This document shows positions 26,204-34,468 of a stretch of 64,000 nucleotides of DNA, piece after piece (the first letter of the stretch is position 1; the number at the start of each line of letters is the position of its first letter). The stretch spans positions 124,001 through 188,000 of the forward strand of contig CALCKW010000002.1 in assembly GCA_937965695.1 (NCBI GenBank), in the 5' to 3' direction. Under the pieces are notes generated by a model. It saw nothing but the letters and a program-made list of their open reading frames with translations. It was not told where the DNA came from and ran no database searches. Made by a program: the position numbers and the translations under genes. Origin of the DNA: an uncultured Granulosicoccaceae bacterium (GTDB lineage: Bacteria; Pseudomonadota; Gammaproteobacteria; CALCKW01).

Positions 26204-28245
26204 ATAGTCGTTTGTTACAACTGATATTCGGTGCTTTGCTGACCATTGCCTTGGTGGGATTGCTGCCTACCTTTATGTTCTACTTGGATCTCAACGCATT
26301 TGAGAAACAACAGCTCAAACACATTCTATTGCCTCGTCTACCTCTGATGGCGATACTGACAGCGGTTGGCCTGATCGTGCCGGTCTTGTTTTTCGGTCGA
26401 TTTTACTCCCGCCACCTGAACAGCTTAGAGCGCGTCAACCATCGTCTGCGCGAGACCATCGAATCCGATGGCGAAGCGATTGAGTTGGACGAAGATCTGT
26501 CTCCTGAAGAACACACCTTGCTCAGCAATAGCAATACTTTGATGGCTACAGTGCAACAGCGACGTGAAGCGTTGGACCAAGAGCGAACACTGAGCAGTAG
26601 CAGCCGTCACCGCGAAAAAATCCGCCTTACAACCCTGCTCGACCAACTCACCAAGGGCGTCTTGGTGTGTAATCTTGAAGGCCATATTCTGCTGGCCAAC
26701 AGCCGTGCCCGAACACTACTTGGCAGCACTCAGGAAGAAAACGCACGGGGAGAATCCATCTTCGCTCTGCTAGACGCAGAACTGATCGCGCACGCTTTAA
26801 CCATTGTGCGTGAGCGATTAGAAGTCGGCACCCAAGCACCTAGAACTCGCCTAAGCGCCATCACGCGCAGCGGAAATCTGGTGCGCCTGCAATTGGCTGC
26901 AGCCGTCGACAATGCCGTGGAAGGTCATGGAGCGGTCGAGGGTTTTGTGCTCACCGTGGAAGACATTGAAACGCAACATTCGCACAATCGAGAACGCGAT
27001 AAACTGCTGCACGGGCTGACGCGAGAGACACGAAACTTATTAACCCGACTGCGCACAGGACTGGACAGCCTGCAGCGCGACCCAACGGCAAACAAACAAC
27101 AAGTCAGTTTATTGACAGCTCTCGGCCGCGACACGGTACGCCACAGCGATCACTTAGAACGGTTGAGTTTCCAAAGTGCCGATCAGTTATCACACGCCTG
27201 GCCATTGGAGCCCATTTTAGCCAGCGATCTGTTCAGCGCGGTGCAGCAACAATTGCAGCGATCGCACCATTTGCAATTTCCCTACAGCAGCGAGGCTCCG
27301 ACCAACCTGTGGTTAGAAGCGGACAGCTTTTCACTCGCACAGGGTTTTGCCAATTGTGCAGCCGCACTTCACACCGAGTGGGAAATTGATGGCATAAGCC
27401 TCCGTACCGATGTCAACAAAGAACACCAACTGCTGCTGATCATCATCGACTGGACAAGCGGTGAATTACGCCAAGAAGACTTTCGAGCGCTGGCAACGTC
27501 CACTCGACAACGCGTTGCAGTAGGCGGTCGTGCGCTGGTTGAATTGATTGAACGCCACGGCGGTAGAGCGTGGCTCACAGAGCAGCAGCAAGAAAGACAG
27601 CACATCTGTATCGCTCTACCGTTGTGCGAGCCTCCACCAGGAGCAGACCTAAGCCTGCCTGCTTCTGAGTTCGACTTTAGTGAATCCGCAGACAGCACGG
27701 CTAAAATACCCACAGCGACGCAGTTGCAACACCAGTACTTCACAGTTATAGCAGTGGGTGCCGAACGAAACTCAGCAGCGGATATGGCCAAAGGTGAAAG
27801 CACCTTGGTCGCCCTGTTACTGGCAGGTGGAAAACCCGTCACGCTCGCCCAAAAAAAATTGCAACACGCCACATTGGTCGAACACGATGATTCACCCAGC
27901 ACCGAAGCACTCAGTGAGTTCAGTCGCAACGGGTGTTTTGTCACCCACGACGCGACTCAACTATTGAGTCAACTGGGTAGCGCTGATAAACAAGTCATCA
28001 CCCAAGCTGGCTTGCTCGACACGGTCGATATTGCCCAACTGTTGTTCCCCACTGAAAACAGTTTGAGCTTATACCATTTGTCGACACGACTCGGTTTGCA
28101 AACGGAAGTCAACGACACAGCCGATCAAGTGAAATTACTGGCCAAGGTTTTCAACCGCTTATTAACTCGGCTCCAAACGCACGGCATTCACAGCAAAGAA
28201 CAATTACAGCAGGCATTAATAAATAAAACGGCGTTGGGCCACTGA
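26197..28245 (+). CDS. Membrane PAS/histidine-kinase-like protein with C-terminal DnaQ-like domain, apparently catalytically dead
   Basis: The 682 residues read in order: two membrane helices (about 7-30 and 48-68), a HAMP-like linker and coiled coil, a PAS domain (~145-275; LLDQLTKGVLVCNLEGHILL), a HisKA-like helix pair (~280-340) and a degenerate HATPase region ending GGRAWLTEQQQERQ. Then comes a DnaQ exonuclease-like domain (~510-672). The order matches a gammaproteobacterial family of PAS/kinase-like proteins fused to 3'-5' exonucleases, recalled from memory. Here the HisKA segment LLHGLTRETRNLLTRLR has no phospho-accepting His. The exonuclease acids align with I518, V520, L589, N639 and Q644. 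It may serve as a scaffold or sensor. It lies between a receiver-like and a small membrane protein gene. Confidence 0.7.
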   Translation: MLNSRLLQLIFGALLTIALVGLLPTFMFYLDLNAFEKQQLKHILLPRLPLMAILTAVGLIVPVLFFGRFYSRHLNSLERVNHRLRETIESDGEAIELDEDLSPEEHTLLSNSNTLMATVQQRREALDQERTLSSSSRHREKIRLTTLLDQLTKGVLVCNLEGHILLANSRARTLLGSTQEENARGESIFALLDAELIAHALTIVRERLEVGTQAPRTRLSAITRSGNLVRLQLAAAVDNAVEGHGAVEGFVLTVEDIETQHSHNRERDKLLHGLTRETRNLLTRLRTGLDSLQRDPTANKQQVSLLTALGRDTVRHSDHLERLSFQSADQLSHAWPLEPILASDLFSAVQQQLQRSHHLQFPYSSEAPTNLWLEADSFSLAQGFANCAAALHTEWEIDGISLRTDVNKEHQLLLIIIDWTSGELRQEDFRALATSTRQRVAVGGRALVELIERHGGRAWLTEQQQERQHICIALPLCEPPPGADLSLPASEFDFSESADSTAKIPTATQLQHQYFTVIAVGAERNSAADMAKGESTLVALLLAGGKPVTLAQKKLQHATLVEHDDSPSTEALSEFSRNGCFVTHDATQLLSQLGSADKQVITQAGLLDTVDIAQLLFPTENSLSLYHLSTRLGLQTEVNDTADQVKLLAKVFNRLLTRLQTHGIHSKEQLQQALINKTALGH

Positions 28246-28472
28246 TGCGCACACAAGCGGGAATATCTACCGTTGCTGCCCTTATCGCGGGCATTGCTTC
28301 ACTCGCGGTTATTGGCTTGGTTTGGCTGGCGCTACATTACAGCGACGAACGCATTTGGCTCGGTATCGGCCTGCTTATGGCTTTGTCACCTTTTGCCATG
28401 GTCTGGCGACTCGTACGCAGCGAGAAAAACAAAGCTGAAAGCCAGCAGAATCAAGACTCAAGCAACCCTTAG
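28245..28472 (+). CDS. Small two-helix membrane protein
   Basis: The 75-residue ORF begins in the stop of the preceding gene (TGATG overlap), which argues for translation. Two hydrophobic segments (VAALIAGIASLAVIGLVWLAL and WLGIGLLMALSPFAMVWRLV) are joined by a short HYSDER loop, and the tail is charged and Gln/Asn-rich. No family is recognised. It is the last gene of the module with the receiver-like and pseudo-kinase proteins and is convergent with the M16 protease gene. Confidence 0.6.
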   Translation: MRTQAGISTVAALIAGIASLAVIGLVWLALHYSDERIWLGIGLLMALSPFAMVWRLVRSEKNKAESQQNQDSSNP

Positions 28473-28510
28473 AAGAGATCTGCATTAGAGCTCTGAGAGA
28501 ACCAGGCGCT

Positions 28511-31261
28511 CTATTGATTGGCCACAGGGTAAACTGCAGGTAGCTCACCCGAAACGCCTCGTTGAAGACCTGGCACAACGTTGACTTCGAGAAACCCGGT
28601 GTCTCTAAAAAACTGCCGCGCGTATTGCTGAAGATGCTCAGCGTCAATAGCTTCTATCTCTGCAATTGTATCTTGTACTTGACGTAATGAGCGACCACGC
28701 TCTCTTTGATTGCTCCACTCATCGAGCAAACTTGCATTGTCACCCAATAGTTTTTGGTAATCGGTGAGCAACCGTCGACGCAGTGGTGCTAGCTCTTCAT
28801 TATTGACGTCGCCTATTAAGAACGATAAAAAAACGTCGTCTACATGTTGGCGTATTTGACCAGCAACACTGGGGTCACTGACCATACTGACTTTCAAACT
28901 GCTACCACCGCGCCTGTAGGGACGCCGTTGTAGTTTCAAATTAACGCCATAACCCAGGCCTTCTTGCTCTCGCAATACCTGCCATAGTCGCTGAGCCAAT
29001 ACCTCACGCAACATCAACAACTCCGCATCATATTGTTCTAAGTTATTTGCTGCACTTTGCACATAGTAAAAAAACAAATCCGCTCTCTCTCTTTGATTTC
29101 CACGGTGAACAATACGTTGTCGCTTTGCACTCGCGTACAATCCAATAGCAGGAGATAGATCTTCTGTTACAGGCAGGCTACCGATGTACTTGTCCGCCAG
29201 CTGCCGGATCTGACGTGGATCAAAATCCCCGGCTATATGGATTTGCAAGTCATTAGAACCCGTAAATAACCGTTTTCTAGCTGCTTGAAAACTACTAGCA
29301 TCCAGCAAATTTGGGGCAGCGGGTAAAGAAACATCACCCAGATCGTAAAGCGTTCGCCAGATCACTCGGCGCAGCTGCCTGCCGCCATCGTCAAGCTCTT
29401 TTCGCTCACGAGAAATCACAGCACTAGACGCAGACTCGAAACTCTTTTTGGCCAATGGTAATTGAGCTTGGTGTAACAGGCTAAACAGCGCGGGGGCATC
29501 TTTTGAGCGAGCGCTGACACGCATTCCTTGCCGGAAGTTTTCTACAAACCAAGAGAAACCTAAATGATGTTCACGAATTGCTGATTGCACTACTGCCGCC
29601 GGGTGATTCGCCAATCCAATTTTTGTCAAAACTGTCGGCAACTGAGCAGCAGCGCTCACCAAAGGTGAAGGCAAGGATAACAGGCCACCTTCGCGAACCA
29701 ACAGCACGTCAAAATGATCACGCACGTTATCGGTGAGCAGCAGATGTACCTGAGCGCCATTGGCATATTGCAAAGTCCATTGCCTATCTGAGACCTCTGT
29801 GACTCTCAGCGGCAATTGCGCATTGGCTTCAGCTAATGGGTATTTATAACGAAGCTCAGTGTCTATCACAGGTGCTGTTGCATCTAATGCCCAGAGCCCT
29901 CGCACCTGTTGTGACTCCAGTGAACTCGCGCCTGCTGTTTGCACAATAAGACTAAGTCTTGTTGGTTCCAAGGCCTCTACGATTAGTTGCTTAATAGCAG
30001 CAGGGTTTTGTTTTGCCATCCAATTCACAAGGTCTTGCAAGCGCTCGGCTTCAGTCTGCACACTGGCCTGTTTGATCAATCTGTTTTCCAACTGCTCCGC
30101 CAGTTGTCGGTTTTCCAAGGCCAATTCAAGGGATTCTATTTGCTGACGCTTTGATTGCACATAGTGAAACAGCTGTACACTGGAGTCTTCATCCAATCCG
30201 GTTTGCCGTAGATGTAAAATGCCGCGACTCATCTCACCCAAGCAACTCAACTCTTGTTCAGTATCACTGCTGCGCAACAAGTAATGCAACTCTTGAGCAT
30301 TGGGAAGCGTTTCAACGCGCCTAGAAATATTGCCGCAATTTGCCAATACCTGATGATTCTCGAAATGCCTCTGCAACGCTAACATCGCAAGTGTTGTCTG
30401 CTGGATCTGCTGATGACCAACGGCGAGTTTGGCGACCGCAACCTGTGAATCGCTGAGCTTCCGATTTTGGGAAAGCACAACGTCTCTTGAGCTTACATAG
30501 CGATTAGTCGACAGGTGCGCAATTGAATCACGCTTTGGCAACTCACCTAGAATCGATCGAGCTTTAGCAGCTACTGCAGCAGAATCAAAATCGCCACTCA
30601 CCAAAAGCACTGCGTTGCTTGCACTGTATCCGCGTTGCCAGAAGCGACGGAGACTATCAACCGACGCTCGGTTAACTTGCGCTAGATCACCGAGAGCCGT
30701 GTTTTTTGCGGGGACAGCATCAAAAAGTGTCTGCTGCCAACGCTGCTGAATCAACAAATCATCTTGAAATTCTAGCGCTTCAGCAGCAACGATGCGCTTC
30801 TCTCGCGCCAAAGATTCTGAGGAAAACTCCATCGACGAAAGCCAGTCCGCGATCAGGCCTAAGTGTTCCTCTAGAAGTTTTGGATCCGCAGCGGGTACAG
30901 TAAGTTTGTAGACTGTATGCGACATGCCAGTGGCGGCATTTATGTCTCGACCGGGCCGCAAGTCAGCTTGCTGAAACATGGTGTTCATGCGTTTAGCAGA
31001 GAAACGACGTGTGCCGTTGAAAGCCATGTGCTCGACTAGATGTGCCCAGCCTCGCTCTCCTTCAGCCTCATCCGAAGCGCCAAAGCGAAGTATCAAACGC
31101 AGATCAATTGTCGGCGAATTATTCTCAACCGATTTGAGATAAATTTGCATGCCATTATCGAGCAGAATTGACTCAGCCGGTGCAGACTGTGCGACTTGGC
31201 TACATCCTATATACAGTGACAGCGCCATTAAATAGCACTGCCACAAACGCCCAAAAAACAT
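28511..31261 (-). CDS. M16 family zinc metallopeptidase (pitrilysin/insulinase type)
   Basis: The 916-residue protein carries the inverted zinc motif HLVEH (H74, E77, H78) inside GERGWAHLVEHMAFNGTRRF, with the likely third ligand E161 in the REKRIVAAEALEFQ segment. It contains two M16 units, the second inactive, with the LGYGVNLKLQRRPYRRGG segment near the C-terminus. The N-terminus has a hydrophobic export signal; LYIGC at 16-20 is a poor lipobox, so it is periplasmic or lipid-anchored. It would degrade peptides in the envelope. It runs convergent to the small membrane protein gene. Confidence 0.9.
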   Translation of the reverse strand: MFFGRLWQCYLMALSLYIGCSQVAQSAPAESILLDNGMQIYLKSVENNSPTIDLRLILRFGASDEAEGERGWAHLVEHMAFNGTRRFSAKRMNTMFQQADLRPGRDINAATGMSHTVYKLTVPAADPKLLEEHLGLIADWLSSMEFSSESLAREKRIVAAEALEFQDDLLIQQRWQQTLFDAVPAKNTALGDLAQVNRASVDSLRRFWQRGYSASNAVLLVSGDFDSAAVAAKARSILGELPKRDSIAHLSTNRYVSSRDVVLSQNRKLSDSQVAVAKLAVGHQQIQQTTLAMLALQRHFENHQVLANCGNISRRVETLPNAQELHYLLRSSDTEQELSCLGEMSRGILHLRQTGLDEDSSVQLFHYVQSKRQQIESLELALENRQLAEQLENRLIKQASVQTEAERLQDLVNWMAKQNPAAIKQLIVEALEPTRLSLIVQTAGASSLESQQVRGLWALDATAPVIDTELRYKYPLAEANAQLPLRVTEVSDRQWTLQYANGAQVHLLLTDNVRDHFDVLLVREGGLLSLPSPLVSAAAQLPTVLTKIGLANHPAAVVQSAIREHHLGFSWFVENFRQGMRVSARSKDAPALFSLLHQAQLPLAKKSFESASSAVISRERKELDDGGRQLRRVIWRTLYDLGDVSLPAAPNLLDASSFQAARKRLFTGSNDLQIHIAGDFDPRQIRQLADKYIGSLPVTEDLSPAIGLYASAKRQRIVHRGNQRERADLFFYYVQSAANNLEQYDAELLMLREVLAQRLWQVLREQEGLGYGVNLKLQRRPYRRGGSSLKVSMVSDPSVAGQIRQHVDDVFLSFLIGDVNNEELAPLRRRLLTDYQKLLGDNASLLDEWSNQRERGRSLRQVQDTIAEIEAIDAEHLQQYARQFFRDTGFLEVNVVPGLQRGVSGELPAVYPVANQ

Positions 31262-31430
31262 GCTTCATCACCGGAAAGGGGGAACTATCCATAGTGACTA
31301 AGCGCGGGACTGAAAAACCTCGACTGCATAGCATTTACTAGGCTTATTCACATAAAACGAAGATCAACAATACACAACTAGATTTGTTAATATGTTCACA
31401 GCGCTCGAAACTACGTCAAGGACAGCACTT

Positions 31431-32753
31431 GTGAACAGAGTAATATCACCACTTTTGGCCGCCTCAATCGCATTCACAATGGCCTCAGAGCTGGGGGCAA
31501 CCGAAAAGAACTTCGGTGCTAAACAGATAGAAAAAGCGAACAAGGTTGTTCAGAGCATCGATACTGAGACGTTACAGTCAATGCTTGAGGAAAACCCTAA
31601 AACGTGGCTGATTGATGTGCGTAATCAGGTCGAAATCGACACTTTGGGTGGAACCATCGACGCAACGCGCAACCTAGAGATACCACGCGGCTGGCTGGAA
31701 TTCAGAGTTCAAGACGCTATTGCAGATAAGGATGCCGCCATCGTTGTCTATTGCGGTACAAATCAAAGAAGCCCACTGGCCGCCGCCATGTTGATGGAGA
31801 TGGGCTATACCAATGTCAGCAACTACGCTGACGGTTTTTTTGAATGGGCCATCGCAGGCCAAGCAGTAGATGTAAAAGACCGAGCGCCCGAGAGTCTGCT
31901 CTACAGCAAACCGCAACAAGTAACAGACAATGTCTGGTCGGCTATCGGTGCCACAGCACCGCCCTCTTACACCAACTCAGGCCACAACAATAACTTCAGT
32001 TTTGTTGTCACGAGTGACGGAGTGCTGCTCGTCAACGCTAGTGATAATTACCTATTAGCCAGTGCGATGCATGATGCGATCCGTGAGATAACCGATCAAC
32101 CAGTCAAGTACGTTGTCTTAGAGAACGCTCAAGGACACGCCATGCTCGGTTCAAATTACTGGCAACAACAAGGCGCAAAAATAATTGCACATCAAGAGAC
32201 TGCAGACGAGATGGAGGCACACGGTGCAGCGGCACTAGCACGTATGCGCAATGGCCGGAGAGACAAAGCTACCGGTACCGAAATGACACAACCGGATATT
32301 GTTTTTGCAGACGAGTGGAAAATTGATTTAGGCGGGGAGCCGATTGAAGCGCGCTTTCTTGGCCCGGCTCACAGCCCGGGCGACACTGTTGTCTGGCTAC
32401 CTAATCAAAAGCTAGTCATCGCTGGAGACACTGCATTTCACGAGCGGTTATTGCCTGTGTTTGAGCATACAGATACCGCTGGATGGATCGAGACCTGGGA
32501 CATCTTCGAAGCACTCGGTGCAGAAATAGTTATTCCTGGGCACGGTGGCCCAACCAATATGCAAGAAGTGACAAAATACACCCGAGATTATTTGATTTAC
32601 ATGCGAGGCGAAGTGGAAAAAGTCTTAGAAGATGACGGCAGCTTGGTTGATGCCTACTCCATCGATCAGAGCAAGTACGAACATCTTGACACTTGGAGAG
32701 AACTCGCACTCCAGAATGCTTCGCGCATCTACCAAGCGATGGAGTTTGAGTAA
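31431..32753 (+). CDS. Exported rhodanese and metallo-beta-lactamase fold fusion protein
   Basis: I choose the GTG at 31431, which has AAGGA eight bases upstream and gives a clean signal peptide (NRVISPLLAASIAFTMASELGA); an ATG at 31392 is in frame. The 440 residues hold a rhodanese domain (about 35-140) with active-site C108 in VVYCGTNQRSPLAA, then a metallo-beta-lactamase domain (~155-380). The first metal motif, normally H-x-H-x-D-H, reads ENAQGHAMLGSNYW, keeping only H236, whereas H314 (AHSPGD), D333 (AGDTAF) and H371 (GHGG) are kept. Rhodanese-MBL fusions handle persulfides in some bacteria, but the altered site and the export signal make that uncertain. Confidence 0.82.
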   Translation: MNRVISPLLAASIAFTMASELGATEKNFGAKQIEKANKVVQSIDTETLQSMLEENPKTWLIDVRNQVEIDTLGGTIDATRNLEIPRGWLEFRVQDAIADKDAAIVVYCGTNQRSPLAAAMLMEMGYTNVSNYADGFFEWAIAGQAVDVKDRAPESLLYSKPQQVTDNVWSAIGATAPPSYTNSGHNNNFSFVVTSDGVLLVNASDNYLLASAMHDAIREITDQPVKYVVLENAQGHAMLGSNYWQQQGAKIIAHQETADEMEAHGAAALARMRNGRRDKATGTEMTQPDIVFADEWKIDLGGEPIEARFLGPAHSPGDTVVWLPNQKLVIAGDTAFHERLLPVFEHTDTAGWIETWDIFEALGAEIVIPGHGGPTNMQEVTKYTRDYLIYMRGEVEKVLEDDGSLVDAYSIDQSKYEHLDTWRELALQNASRIYQAMEFE

Positions 32754-32765
32754 TACCGAACTTGA

Positions 32766-33449
32766 TTAAGCTGCTTCTCGTGCAAGCAGCTCACGCGAGT
32801 GGTTCAATCGCCAATCCACCACAAAGTATTCATCTTTTTGGCTCAGACACAAATCCCCACCAGCTTGACCAACAAGATAGTCGACAATGGTTAGGCCCAT
32901 GCCAAAGCCTTCAATTTGGTTCGCCTTTGCATCCCGCGCAAACGGAGATAATAAGTTTTTTGGGTGGTCAAAATCGACGCCGATAGACTTAGAACTGAAA
33001 CTTATTAAAGGAGAAATTCCAGCGTTCTGCTGCACAGAAATAAGTAATGTTGGAACACAGGTTTTGGGGGAAAATTTAAGGGAGTTGCTTAGAATTTCGT
33101 TCAGAATGTTTTTCAGAGCAGGCAGATTAAATTCAATCTCAAACCTCTCCTGATCGCTACTATCAATTTGCAAAGACGGATAACGTTCAGCAACACTTTT
33201 CACCACATCGTTAAAGTCCATCAACATGCGGTTATCGCCAACATTGATACTCTGCGCGAAATAGTTCAAACCATCGATCTGTAAAATCCCTTTTTGCGCG
33301 GTAGCGTTTAGCATTTCAACTACTGCAAGTTGGTCTTCAGAAAAATCACCATCAGCTGAAAGAAGCTGAACAATTGAATTCATCTGGCGTGCCGGTGCTT
33401 TTAGATCGTGTGCAACCTTAGCAAGAAAATCTTGTAACTCCATTGACAT
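32766..33449 (-). CDS. Sensorless cytoplasmic histidine kinase
   Basis: The 227-residue protein is only a transmitter core: an H-box with H14 in KVAHDLKAPARQMNS, an N-box NEILSNSLKFSP, a poorly conserved F/G1 region, and a G2 box EGFGMGLTIVDYLVGQAGGD. There is no membrane helix, PAS, GAF or HAMP region, so input must come from a partner protein. No response regulator gene is adjacent. It is convergent with the rhodanese-MBL gene, 12 bases apart. HisKA and HATPase are complete enough for activity, although the G1 region (SFSSKSIGVDFDHP) is unusual. Confidence 0.82.
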   Translation of the reverse strand: MSMELQDFLAKVAHDLKAPARQMNSIVQLLSADGDFSEDQLAVVEMLNATAQKGILQIDGLNYFAQSINVGDNRMLMDFNDVVKSVAERYPSLQIDSSDQERFEIEFNLPALKNILNEILSNSLKFSPKTCVPTLLISVQQNAGISPLISFSSKSIGVDFDHPKNLLSPFARDAKANQIEGFGMGLTIVDYLVGQAGGDLCLSQKDEYFVVDWRLNHSRELLAREAA

Positions 33450-33644
33450 TCACTCTTCGCCGCCACAATTAGGCTGCTGCAGGCTCTCAGGCTAAGGCGA
33501 TATTTCTAATCAAAGCCGTGCGTGATCTAACGAGATTTCTGCAATAAACAGCGTAGCGGCGTCCCTGACTCGAGATGAATAGATTTGAATTACGGTTGTA
33601 CTCACACACTCGCCAGTCATAGCCTAGAGCTACTCCTAAAGCCA

Positions 33645-34286
33645 TTAGCAAGATGCTAAGAGAGTTTTATAGTGAGTGAAAGCACTTGAACAGCCTGAAC
33701 GTGAAGATTTGCCAAAATAACTGAGCCGGTTTTCTATATAGCGCATGTGCATGAGGTTGTCAGACGGAGAGAGAAGACAAAGGGTCGTAGGAATCCCGTG
33801 GGGATCATATCGTCTCAGGTGCACCACCTCATAGAATCGACCACGCTCTTCAACTAAACACTCTTGCAGTAAACCCAATTCATGGTCAGCCAGCGCCATT
33901 CTCAGATGTTCGATTTGGCGTACCGGGCATAAAATAAAATCCATTTCCAACCCTGGGTGATTTTTCAGCAAAGCCTCAACCATTTTTATGCAAGTGTCAC
34001 CGCCCACACCCGCGATAATAAGTAACTGTCGTTTAACCCCGTCCAATCGCAAGGTTTCGACTTGCGCCAAGTGCGCCCGCCAACGACCGGCATACTGTGG
34101 CAGATTTAGCATCTCAGCTTTCAACTTATCAATGAGGTGTTTTTCACAATCTACAAAATGCACAGTAGCAGCTGTTTTTTCTAGTAATTCAATCCCTAAA
34201 AGGCCATGATCACAACAGCAATCCCATATATTGAGATAGTCGCTGTTAACAAGCTGAGCTATTGCTTGCAAGCGTTTTGAATTCAT
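33645..34286 (-). CDS. trmK: TrmK-like tRNA (adenine-N1) methyltransferase
   Basis: The 213-residue protein has the COG2384/TrmK layout. The SAM-binding loop is IWDCCCDHGLLGIELL (usual form DxGxDH), followed by VHFVDCEKHLIDK, then IIAGVGGDTCIKMVEALL where the GAGG/GMGG catalytic-loop motif sits, and CPVRQIEHLRMAL. Characterised members methylate N1 of adenine-22 in tRNA. Three consecutive cysteines in motif I are unusual. It is a single gene with no obvious operon partner. Confidence 0.75.
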   Translation of the reverse strand: MNSKRLQAIAQLVNSDYLNIWDCCCDHGLLGIELLEKTAATVHFVDCEKHLIDKLKAEMLNLPQYAGRWRAHLAQVETLRLDGVKRQLLIIAGVGGDTCIKMVEALLKNHPGLEMDFILCPVRQIEHLRMALADHELGLLQECLVEERGRFYEVVHLRRYDPHGIPTTLCLLSPSDNLMHMRYIENRLSYFGKSSRSGCSSAFTHYKTLLASC

Positions 34287-34468
34287 TACGTTTACTCTCG
34301 ACTGGGGTGACAGCTCAATCGCATGGCTTATCGACCAAAGCCACTATTCTACTTTGTTCTGCCCTATTATGGTTCGTCATCTACCGCTGTTGCGTGTCAT
34401 TTAAAGTGACTTTAATCTAGCGAGTAGAACTAACCAAAGCGATCAGTTCAGCGAGGAGCAATACCTAA

